A DNA stretch of 56,643 nt from an uncultured Selenomonadaceae bacterium (lineage in GTDB: Bacteria > Bacillota > Negativicutes > Selenomonadales > Selenomonadaceae). This document shows, piece after piece, positions 24,220-31,836 of the stretch. The stretch is from contig CACYXR010000021.1 of the NCBI GenBank assembly GCA_902778455.1, positions 1-56,643 on the forward strand, given 5' to 3'. Both the position numbers and the translations under genes were made by a program. Every line of letters starts with the position of its first letter. Within the stretch, counting starts at the first letter, position 1. Below the pieces are notes generated by a model. That model ran no database searches and had not been told where the DNA came from. It worked only from the letters and a program-made list of their open reading frames with translations.

Positions 24220-25224
24220 ATGGGAGAGAAAACACCCGGCGGGGGAATTTCGACGGGGCGGCGCGTGTTCGTGCTGGGCGCGTTTGCCGTGTTTGTCGTC
24301 GTTGCCTTCGCCGCCAGCGTTACGCTCGGCTCGGTGCGGGTTCCTCTGGAGGAAATCTGGCAGTCGATTTTCGGCGCCGGTGCCGGCACCCATCAGCAGA
24401 TTATCATGAATATCCGATTGCCCCGCACGATTGTTGCGGCGCTGGTCGGCGTCAATCTCGCGTTGTCCGGCGCGATCCTGCAGGCCGTGATGAAAAATCC
24501 GCTGGCCGATCCTCACATTATCGGCATATCGTCGGGCGCCGGTCTTGCCGGCATCACGATGATGCTCGTCTATCCGGGGCATGAATATCTGATTACGCCG
24601 GTGGCTTTCGTCGGCGCGATGGGTGCGGCGATCGTCATTTACATTCTCGCGTGGAAGAACGGCATCCGTCCCGTTCGTATCATCCTCGCGGGCGTCGCGG
24701 TGTCCGCGTTTCTCGGCGCGGGCATTTCGGCGATGATGATTTTCTACAGCGACAAAGTGCATGGCGCTTTGATGTTCATGGCGGGCGGCCTCGCGGCGCG
24801 AAGCTGGCCCCATGTCATGATCATCCTGCCGTACGCGATTGCCGGGGCGCTGCTGGCGTTCCTCGGCTCGAAGCATCTGAACATCCTGCAGCTCGGCGAC
24901 GAGATCGCAAAAGGTCTCGGGCTGAACGTCGAAATGACCCGCGTGGTGATGACGGCTCTCGCCGCGCTGCTCGCCGCCAGCGCCGTTTCCGTGGTCGGGC
25001 TCCTCGGCTTCGTCGGCCTGATCGTGCCGCATGCGACGCGGCTGATGATCGGCTCCGACTATCGCTTCCTGCTGCCGGGGGCCGCGCTTCTCGGCGCGGC
25101 TGTCGTGATGGGCAGCGATACTTTCGCCCGCACCGCGTTCGCGCCGACGGAGCTTCCCGTCGGCATCCTGATGGCGGTGCTCGGCGCGCCGTTCTTCCTC
25201 TTTTTGCTGAGGAGGGAACTGTGA
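24220..25224 (+). CDS. FecCD-family ABC transporter permease
   Basis: The 334-residue inner-membrane permease belongs to the BtuC/FhuB/HmuU family with about ten membrane helices. The family signature RLPRTIVAALVGVNLALSGAI followed by LQAVMKNPLADPHIIGISSGA is near residues 64-105, and the coupling segment around GLGLNVEMTRVV is present. It imports iron-siderophore, heme or corrinoid delivered by a binding protein. No binding protein is encoded here; the lipoprotein at 606 is the obvious candidate. AAGGAGTGAGATT precedes the ATG. First gene of a four-gene operon. Confidence 0.92.
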   Translation: MGEKTPGGGISTGRRVFVLGAFAVFVVVAFAASVTLGSVRVPLEEIWQSIFGAGAGTHQQIIMNIRLPRTIVAALVGVNLALSGAILQAVMKNPLADPHIIGISSGAGLAGITMMLVYPGHEYLITPVAFVGAMGAAIVIYILAWKNGIRPVRIILAGVAVSAFLGAGISAMMIFYSDKVHGALMFMAGGLAARSWPHVMIILPYAIAGALLAFLGSKHLNILQLGDEIAKGLGLNVEMTRVVMTALAALLAASAVSVVGLLGFVGLIVPHATRLMIGSDYRFLLPGAALLGAAVVMGSDTFARTAFAPTELPVGILMAVLGAPFFLFLLRREL

Positions 25225-25225
25225 T

Positions 25226-26032
25226 ATGGTGCTGGAAACGAAAAATCTCGGCGTAAAAATCGAGAACAACGAAATCTTGAAGAATGTGAACGTCGCCTTT
25301 TCCGAGGGCAAGCGCACCTCGATCATCGGCCCGAACGGTGCGGGCAAATCGACGCTGCTCAAAGCGTTGTCGAGCCTCAATACGCACTATGACGGACAGG
25401 TGCTGCTGGACGGCGAGGACGTGCGCGCGATGGGGCGGCAGGAGCTTTCCAAGAAGCTCGCGATTTTGCCGCAGGGCGCGACGGCTCCGGCGGACGTCAC
25501 GGTCGCGCAGCTTGTGGACTTCGGGCGGTTCCCGTATCGAAGCTGGCTCCGTCCCAGCGACCCGAAGGCGGACCGCGAGGCGGTGGAGTGGGCGATCGAC
25601 CGCACGCATCTGAACGACTTCAAGGATCGGCGCGTGGCGGTATTGTCCGGCGGCGAGCGGCAGCGGGCCTGGATTGCGATGGCGCTGGCCCAACAGCCGC
25701 AAATCCTGCTGCTCGACGAGCCGACGACCTACCTTGACATCGGCCATCAGCTGGAGGTCATGAACATCGTCGACGAGATCAACCGCGACTACAAGATGAC
25801 CGTCGTGATGGTTCTGCACGACATCAACCACGCGCTGCAATATTCGGATGAGATCGTGGTGGTCAAGAACCACGGCATCTTCGCCCACGGCACGCCGAAG
25901 GAGATCCTGACCGTCGATATGCTGGCCGAGGTTTTCGGCGTCAAGGCGGATATTTTCGTCAATTCCCAGGGCATTTCCGTGCTGTCGCCGGTGTCTTTGG
26001 TCGGTGAAGACAGAGGAGGCGGGCGCGCATGA
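25226..26032 (+). CDS. FecE/BtuD-type ABC transporter ATPase
   Basis: The 268-residue nucleotide-binding subunit carries Walker A GPNGAGKST near residue 36, Q-loop ILPQGATAP, signature LSGGERQRAW, Walker B ILLLDEPTTYLD and switch His in LHDINHAL. It powers the adjacent FecCD permease. It begins two bases after the permease stop and overlaps the next ATPase gene by four bases. Confidence 0.93.
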   Translation: MVLETKNLGVKIENNEILKNVNVAFSEGKRTSIIGPNGAGKSTLLKALSSLNTHYDGQVLLDGEDVRAMGRQELSKKLAILPQGATAPADVTVAQLVDFGRFPYRSWLRPSDPKADREAVEWAIDRTHLNDFKDRRVAVLSGGERQRAWIAMALAQQPQILLLDEPTTYLDIGHQLEVMNIVDEINRDYKMTVVMVLHDINHALQYSDEIVVVKNHGIFAHGTPKEILTVDMLAEVFGVKADIFVNSQGISVLSPVSLVGEDRGGGRA

Positions 26033-26901
26033 TCGAGATACGCAACCTCCGAAAGACATTCCCGCACAAGAATGCGCAAAACAAGAACGCCGAAAAAACC
26101 GCCGTGGACGGTCTTTCGCTGACCATCGAGACCGGCGAGATTTTCGGGCTGCTCGGGCCGAACGGCGCGGGCAAGACCACGACGATCCGGATGCTGACGA
26201 TGCTGACGCGCCCCACCGAGGGAGAAATCCTCTATGACGGAAAGCGCGTCGGCGACGATGACGACGCGCTCGCCATCAAGCAGATGATCGGCGTCGTGCC
26301 GCAGAACCTGAATTTCGATCAGGACCTGACCGTAGGCGAGAATCTTGAGCTGCACGCGCGGCTCTATCACATGGGCAAGGCGGAGCGGGAGGCGCGCATT
26401 GCCGAGCTCTTGGAATATGTCGAGCTTTCCGGCGTGATCAACGACGGCGTGCGGAAGTTGTCCGGCGGCATGAAGCGGCGGCTCTTGATTGCCCGCGCGC
26501 TGATCCATCATCCCGAGATATTGTTCCTCGACGAGCCGACGGTGGCCCTCGATCCGCAGGTGCGCTGGCGGATATGGGAGCTGGTGCGCCGCCTTGCCAA
26601 CGACGGCGCGACGGTGCTGATCACCACGCACTATATCGAGGAAGCGGAGGAGCTTTGCGACCGCGTCGCGATCATGAACAAAGGCAAATTGATTGCCGTG
26701 GACACGCCGAAAAATTTCATTTCGCGCCTCGGGCGTTTCGTCGTCGAATGGCGGGACGACACGAAGCGCGACTTTCGCCTGTTCGATTCCCGCGAGGAAG
26801 CCGGCCGTTTCATCGGGACATTGGACGCGGCGGCCTCGATCCGCGAGACGAACCTTGAGGACGTATTTATCGAATTAACCGGGCGAAAGGAGGGGCTGTA
26901 A
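26029..26901 (+). CDS. ABC-2 type exporter ATPase
   Basis: The 290-residue ATPase is of the DrrA/CcmA exporter class: Walker A GPNGAGKTT near 43, IGVVPQNLNFD Q-loop, signature KLSGGMKRRL, Walker B LFLDEPTVALDP, switch His in TTHYIEEAE. The C-terminal extension of about 70 residues is usual for ABC-2 ATPases. It pairs with the following permease and is translationally coupled to the importer ATPase gene. Co-transcription of an exporter with a metallophore-type importer suggests that a ligand-depleted product or metal is expelled, but this is inference. Confidence 0.9.
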   Translation: MIEIRNLRKTFPHKNAQNKNAEKTAVDGLSLTIETGEIFGLLGPNGAGKTTTIRMLTMLTRPTEGEILYDGKRVGDDDDALAIKQMIGVVPQNLNFDQDLTVGENLELHARLYHMGKAEREARIAELLEYVELSGVINDGVRKLSGGMKRRLLIARALIHHPEILFLDEPTVALDPQVRWRIWELVRRLANDGATVLITTHYIEEAEELCDRVAIMNKGKLIAVDTPKNFISRLGRFVVEWRDDTKRDFRLFDSREEAGRFIGTLDAAASIRETNLEDVFIELTGRKEGL

Positions 26902-27642
26902 ATGCTTGCCGACATTTGGACGGTGTTCTGGCGCGACTGGACCGTGCTGAAGCACCGCATGACCGCCTTCATCCTGTCCCGCATGGTTGCGCCGATGCTG
27001 TATCTCGTGGCGTTCGGCTGGGGGCTTGGGCGGAATATCCAGCCCACGGGCGGCGGCTCCTATATCGACTTCCTCGTGCCGGGCATCCTGGCGCTGAACT
27101 CGATGAACATCAGCTTCAACAGCGTGACGCCGGTCCACGCCGAGCGCGTCTATCACAAGAGCATCGAGGAATACATCATCGCGCCGATCCGGCCGTTCGC
27201 GTACGTTGTCGGCAAGGTGCTGGCGGCGGTGCTGCGCGGCATGATCTCGTCGGCGATCATCATTGCGCTGGCCTATGCTTTCGGCGCGCATTTCACGATC
27301 ACGCCGGTTTTCATTCTCGTGCTGATGCTGAACTGCGCCGTCTTCGCGGGGATCGGCTTCGCGGCGGCGATGTACCTCGGCACTTACGAGCAGATGGGGC
27401 AGGTCAACACCTATATCCTGCTGCCGATGTCGTTCCTCTGCGGCACGTTCTTCTCGACGCGGGCGCTGCCCGACGCGCTGCGTCTGGCCATCGAGTGCCT
27501 GCCGCTGACCCACACCAGTTATCTGCTGCGCGGAATCGGAAGCGGCGCCGAAGTCTCCATGATCTCGGTAGCGGTCCTCGCCGCCTATCTCGTCGCGGTG
27601 CTGCTGATCAGCGGCAAAGCGTTCGTGAATCTGCGGCGGTAA
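26902..27642 (+). CDS. ABC-2 type transporter permease
   Basis: The 246-residue membrane protein has about six helices and the ABC-2 permease pattern (LYLVAFGWGLGRNI; SFNSVTPVHAERVYHKSIEEYIIAPI; LPMSFLCGTFFSTRALPDALR). It forms an exporter with the ATPase at 26029. AAAGGAGGGGCTGTAA precedes the ATG directly after the ATPase stop. Last gene of the operon, followed by a strong terminator. Confidence 0.9.
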   Translation: MLADIWTVFWRDWTVLKHRMTAFILSRMVAPMLYLVAFGWGLGRNIQPTGGGSYIDFLVPGILALNSMNISFNSVTPVHAERVYHKSIEEYIIAPIRPFAYVVGKVLAAVLRGMISSAIIIALAYAFGAHFTITPVFILVLMLNCAVFAGIGFAAAMYLGTYEQMGQVNTYILLPMSFLCGTFFSTRALPDALRLAIECLPLTHTSYLLRGIGSGAEVSMISVAVLAAYLVAVLLISGKAFVNLRR

Positions 27643-27655
27643 AAATTCTATTACA

Positions 27656-27702
27656 CAAAAAAACGCGGAAACATGGCAAATTGCCTGTTTCCGCGTTTTG
27701 TT
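27656..27702. terminator. Bidirectional terminator between convergent operons
   Basis: AAAACGCGGAAACA pairs with TGTTTCCGCGTTTT (to 27699), with inner GGCAA/TTGCC pairing. It ends both the transporter operon and the leftward sensory operon. Confidence 0.88.
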
Positions 27703-27706
27703 TATC

Positions 27707-28168
27707 TCAATATTCCTCGTAAATCGGGCGAAGGGCAGGATCCCGGGTGGGCCTTCCGCCGACGCCTTTCTGCTGCCAGTTGTCCCAGACGACCTTCGCG
27801 ACCCGATCCGCCAGATCGTCGGGCAGGAAGGGTTTCTTGATGTAGTCCTGGATGCCGTATTCGTTTGCCTTGACCACCGAGCCGAGGTCGGCGGCGGCGG
27901 TCAGCATGATGACCGGCGTGTCCTTCAGCTTCTTGTCCGTTCGTATGGCGGCCAATGTCTTGAAGCCGTCCCAGACCGGCATGTCCACGTCGAGCAGCAC
28001 AAGGTTGACTTCGAACTGGTGCATCAGCTCAATGCACCGCATTCCCGATTCCGCCGTGATGACCTTGTAGGGGAGCTTCTTCGTCAGAATCATTTCCGCC
28101 ATCTGGCGGTTGATCTCGTCATCATCGACCATCAGCACCGTGATATTTTTGCTGTCAAGAACCATCAT
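27707..28168 (-). CDS. CheY-like single-domain response regulator
   Basis: The 153-residue receiver domain has the acidic pair VDDDE near residues 14-18, the phospho-acceptor Asp in LVLLDVDMPVWDG, the Thr in VIMLTAAAD and the Lys in YIKKPF. There is no DNA-binding output. It is followed by a basic tail of about 25 residues. It overlaps the hybrid kinase gene by 14 bp, so it is probably the phosphorelay target of that kinase's HPt domain. Confidence 0.9.
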   Translation of the reverse strand: MMVLDSKNITVLMVDDDEINRQMAEMILTKKLPYKVITAESGMRCIELMHQFEVNLVLLDVDMPVWDGFKTLAAIRTDKKLKDTPVIMLTAAADLGSVVKANEYGIQDYIKKPFLPDDLADRVAKVVWDNWQQKGVGGRPTRDPALRPIYEEY

Positions 28169-30734
28169 TTTTGTTCAGCCACCTTTCCGCGTCTTGTGAG
28201 AGTTTGTCGTAAAGCGCCATTGTCCGCTCGTGGTGGGAGCGGATAAACCAGGCCGCCTCTTGTTTTTCGTCTTCGGTCGCGTCCTCGGCGAAGCATTTCT
28301 TCCCTGCGAGCTCCAGTTCCTTCGCGGCGTCGGAGCACTTCTGCCCGCCGATGGTCATGGAGGTGGATTTCAGTGCGTGAAGCATCGTGGCATAGTTTTG
28401 CCAATCCTCCGCGTCGAGGTGCTCCTTCATCTGCTTCTGCTTGTCGGGCCGAAGCTTGATGAACATGCCGAGCACCACTTTATACATATCCTCCATGCCA
28501 CCATTATACTTCATGCCCTGCTCGATGTCGAGGTCACCGGTGTCCTGTTTTTCTGCGTCGTCCGTTTCTGCCTCGGCGAACGGCTGCGGTGCGCCCTGTT
28601 TTGCCCGTGCCGCTTCTTCGGGGGTGGGGCCGGGTTGGATCTTGCTTTGCGGCAGATATTTGACCAGCGTCGCTTCCAGCAGCATACTGTCGATGGGCTT
28701 CGACAGATAGGCGGCGAAGCCTTCTTTCAAAAAAGCGTCCTTCGCGCCGGAAATCGCGTTCGCCGTCAGCATGATAAACGGCGTGTCCTTCGCGTTTGGC
28801 AGATTCTCCGCCCGGTGCAGTGTTTCGATGCCGTCCATATTGGGCATCATGTGATCGAGAAGGATCAGGTCGTATTTCTTTTCGGCGAGACGGTCGAGAC
28901 ATTCCGGCCCGCTCATACAGGTTTCGACCCGGATTTTTGTTTCTTTCAGCAAGCCCTTGACGACCATCAGATTCATCTCGTTGTCATCCACCACGAGGAT
29001 GTCGGCGTCCGGTGCGGTGAAGGACGGGATATACTGTTCGGCATGAACGGAAACTTCGCTCATGCGCTCGGCGAGATTTCCGATCGGCGAATCCTCCATG
29101 ATTGTCTGCGGCAGTACAATGGTGAACGTCGAGCCTTCGCCGTAGATGCTTTTCAGGCTGATGGTGCCGCCCATCAGGTTCAGCAGCATATTGGTGATGG
29201 CGAGGCCGAGGCCCGTGCCTTCGATGTTGCGGTTTTTCTCCTGGTCGAGCCGCTCAAAGTCGCGGAACAGCTTTTTCTGGTCTTCCTCCTTGATGCCGAT
29301 GCCGGTATCATTGACGACGAAGGACAGATAAATGCGGTTCTCCTCCTTGCGCTCGTTGAACACGTAAAAATTAATCTCGCCGTCCGGCGTGTACTTGACC
29401 GCGTTGGTCAGGATGTTGATGACCACCTGTTGGACGCGCATCATGTCGCCCAGCAGGGCGTCGGGAAGATCCTCGTCGATATGCAGGTGAAATTCCAGCC
29501 CTTTGGCGTCCGCTTTCGGCTGGATCATCGCGACGACGTTTTTCAGGAGACGGGAAAGCTGGTATTCGCTCTCGATGATTTCCAGCTTGCCGGACTCGAT
29601 TTTCGAGAAGTCGAGAATATCGTTGATGATGGACAAGAGCGCTTCGCCCGCCCGTGAAATGCTCTGCGCGTATTCGCGAATGGCCGGTCTTTTGACCTCG
29701 CGCAGGATCATTTCGTTCATGCCGAGGATTGCGTTGATCGGCGTGCGGATTTCGTGGCTCATGTTGGCGAGGAACGCGCTCTTTGCCTGGCTTGCCCGAT
29801 CGGAGAATTCCTTCTCCCGGCGCAGGGCGTCGCTTTCCTCCGCCTTCGCCTGCACGACGAAAAGATAAACGCTGATGAGCGCGAGCACGAAGAGCAGGAT
29901 GGCGCCCGCCCGGAGGACTAGCGTATAGATGCGCGCGATACCGCCGGCCACCGCTTCCCATGACACCAGTCCCAAAAGGGCGCAGTTCGTTTCCGGCAAG
30001 TCAGCGCCGAAAAGGAAGAAACGCCCGTGGCCGCTTTCCGTGTAGAGAGCCGCCGAAGGAACGGTGTCGAGACGCGCACGGATTGTCTCGAAGCCCTCCT
30101 GCACGGAGGGATCGCCAAAAATGGCCAGACCTTCGCCCTGATCTGTGCGGAACGGCAAAATCGTTTTCCCGCTGTTGGACACGATGATGAAATATCGGTC
30201 GTTATCGTAGTGCGGCAAGCCGAACATTGTCCTCGTCATCTTCCTGTCATACATCCGCCAGAGGATGCCGCTGACGTTGTCACCCGAAAGGATCGGGACC
30301 GCGAGCAAGAGCCCCTTGCCGTCGGCATAGTCCACTACCGCGTGGCCGCGTGCGGCAAGCGGCAAATGCAGGAAATCCTTCCAATCCAGCGGTGCGCCCA
30401 GCCGGTATGTCCCGTCTGCTGCGAGGAGGCCCGCGGTGTCGCTCTCCGATTCGCTGTCGAGCTTGTCGAGAACCGCCTGCCCGTGCGACGGGTTCGTTCC
30501 GATATAGTCCGCCGCGTGGCGCAGCTCCGAAAGCTCGGCGCGGAACTGCTCCTCGGCGATGAACGCCATGTCCATCGTCTGCCGCGCGACGATGTGCTCC
30601 ATCGTCAGATTCAGAAGGCTCGTGATTTTGTGCTGCATGAAGATCGCGCAAAATCCCAGTCCGAGAACCAGTACGAGGAACTCGGCGGCAATCTTCAGGA
30701 GCGGGTCGCGCCTCCGGCTGTTTTCAATCGCCAA
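28155..30734 (-). CDS. Hybrid sensor histidine kinase with receiver and HPt domains
   Basis: The 859-residue protein has TM1 near 12-34, an extracytoplasmic sensor of about 230 residues, TM2 near 270-292, HisKA with the phosphorylated His near 327 (FLANMSHEIRTPINAILG), HATPase (GTGLGLAITNMLLNLMGG), a receiver with Asp near 627 (LILLDHMMPNMDG) and an HPt domain with His near 786 (MLHALKSTSM). All relay residues are present. The sensor has no family I recognise. The gene overlaps the BMP-family protein gene upstream by 11 bp and the response regulator downstream by 14 bp, so ligand binding by the BMP protein may be read by this kinase, as LuxP feeds LuxQ. Confidence 0.93.
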   Translation of the reverse strand: MAIENSRRRDPLLKIAAEFLVLVLGLGFCAIFMQHKITSLLNLTMEHIVARQTMDMAFIAEEQFRAELSELRHAADYIGTNPSHGQAVLDKLDSESESDTAGLLAADGTYRLGAPLDWKDFLHLPLAARGHAVVDYADGKGLLLAVPILSGDNVSGILWRMYDRKMTRTMFGLPHYDNDRYFIIVSNSGKTILPFRTDQGEGLAIFGDPSVQEGFETIRARLDTVPSAALYTESGHGRFFLFGADLPETNCALLGLVSWEAVAGGIARIYTLVLRAGAILLFVLALISVYLFVVQAKAEESDALRREKEFSDRASQAKSAFLANMSHEIRTPINAILGMNEMILREVKRPAIREYAQSISRAGEALLSIINDILDFSKIESGKLEIIESEYQLSRLLKNVVAMIQPKADAKGLEFHLHIDEDLPDALLGDMMRVQQVVINILTNAVKYTPDGEINFYVFNERKEENRIYLSFVVNDTGIGIKEEDQKKLFRDFERLDQEKNRNIEGTGLGLAITNMLLNLMGGTISLKSIYGEGSTFTIVLPQTIMEDSPIGNLAERMSEVSVHAEQYIPSFTAPDADILVVDDNEMNLMVVKGLLKETKIRVETCMSGPECLDRLAEKKYDLILLDHMMPNMDGIETLHRAENLPNAKDTPFIMLTANAISGAKDAFLKEGFAAYLSKPIDSMLLEATLVKYLPQSKIQPGPTPEEAARAKQGAPQPFAEAETDDAEKQDTGDLDIEQGMKYNGGMEDMYKVVLGMFIKLRPDKQKQMKEHLDAEDWQNYATMLHALKSTSMTIGGQKCSDAAKELELAGKKCFAEDATEDEKQEAAWFIRSHHERTMALYDKLSQDAERWLNKNDGS

Positions 30735-31836
30735 GGAACTCCACCCCCTCCACGAACCAGTCCATCCGATAAATCAGCGTATCGTCCCGGACAACTTCCC
30801 CGTCGCTTACCCGCAGGACGCCCGTGTTGTCCCGGATCGGGCCCCGGAAAATCGGATGGCGGCGGCTTTCGATTTCATGTCGCAGATTGACGAGCGCGTA
30901 GCCCGTTTCCAGCCCGATTTTTTCCGGCACCTCGGCCAGCCAGATCGCGCCCTGGTCGACGCCGATCCAGCGGTTTTTGACGACGTTTTGCTCGCCCTTC
31001 AGGTACTGCTGGATCACATGGCGGTAATAAATGTCCCAGCGGCAAATCACCGAGCCGAGACAATTCGTGGATTCCGGCAGCCACGCGTTGAAACCGATAT
31101 ATTCGACGCCCAGCGTCTCGCAGGTATCCGGCACCGCCTGGTCGTCCTGATGATAGGTCACGACGTCCGCTCCCGTCTTTTCGATTAGGCGACGGGTCGT
31201 TGCTGCTTCCGTCTCCGGTTCTGCCCAGACGCCGGACCACGCGACAACGACATGTACATTCGGATTCATTCGCCGCGCGCCAAGAGTGAAAGCGTTGATC
31301 TCGCGAATGACCGGCGCCTTCGGCATCGACGCCACATAGCCGATCACATTGGACTTTGTCCGCATTGCCGCCAGCGCTCCCGCCAGATAGCGGCCCTGCT
31401 GCATCCGCGCGAAATAGACGGTCAGGTTCGGCGCGTCCGCGCCGATGGCGGTTGTGGCGAAAGCGGTCTTGGGATTCTGCGTGATAATTTCCTGCGCCGC
31501 CGACGGGTACGTATTGCCGCACAGGAAAATCATGCCCGCGCCTTCGTCGAGCAGTTCCTGAATCGCCTGTACACACCCGTCGGTCGTCACGTTCTCGCGA
31601 ACCAAAAGCTCGGCGTCGAACGATTCGCAGGCGCTCTTCATCCCCTGGTAATGCGAGCCGCTCCAGCCCGGAGCGTTCGTTCCGTAGGGAAGGACCATGC
31701 CGATCTTTTCATGCTTTTGGGATTGCTCCGGCGTAAAGCTGAACACCATCGCGAACATGCCCATGATGAGCAGCACGCCGGAAATGCCGAGCAGCCAACG
31801 GCCCCATGTCGGGATCATGCGGAACAGATTCGTCAT
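30724..31836 (-). CDS. Membrane-anchored BMP/PnrA-family ligand-binding protein
   Basis: The 370-residue protein has one hydrophobic segment (WLLGISGVLLIMGMFAMVFS, residues 13-32) without a lipobox cysteine, so it is anchored by an uncleaved signal. The rest matches the BMP/PnrA family of nucleoside-binding proteins: KIGMVLPYGTNAPGWSGSHYQG, AGMIFLCGNTY, YFARMQQGRYLAGALAAM, and VVTYHQDDQAVPDTCE. Family members usually serve ABC importers, but no transporter gene is nearby. Overlap with signalling genes on both sides points to a sensory role. A purine nucleoside is the default ligand guess from the family only. Confidence 0.85.
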   Translation of the reverse strand: MTNLFRMIPTWGRWLLGISGVLLIMGMFAMVFSFTPEQSQKHEKIGMVLPYGTNAPGWSGSHYQGMKSACESFDAELLVRENVTTDGCVQAIQELLDEGAGMIFLCGNTYPSAAQEIITQNPKTAFATTAIGADAPNLTVYFARMQQGRYLAGALAAMRTKSNVIGYVASMPKAPVIREINAFTLGARRMNPNVHVVVAWSGVWAEPETEAATTRRLIEKTGADVVTYHQDDQAVPDTCETLGVEYIGFNAWLPESTNCLGSVICRWDIYYRHVIQQYLKGEQNVVKNRWIGVDQGAIWLAEVPEKIGLETGYALVNLRHEIESRRHPIFRGPIRDNTGVLRVSDGEVVRDDTLIYRMDWFVEGVEFLGD

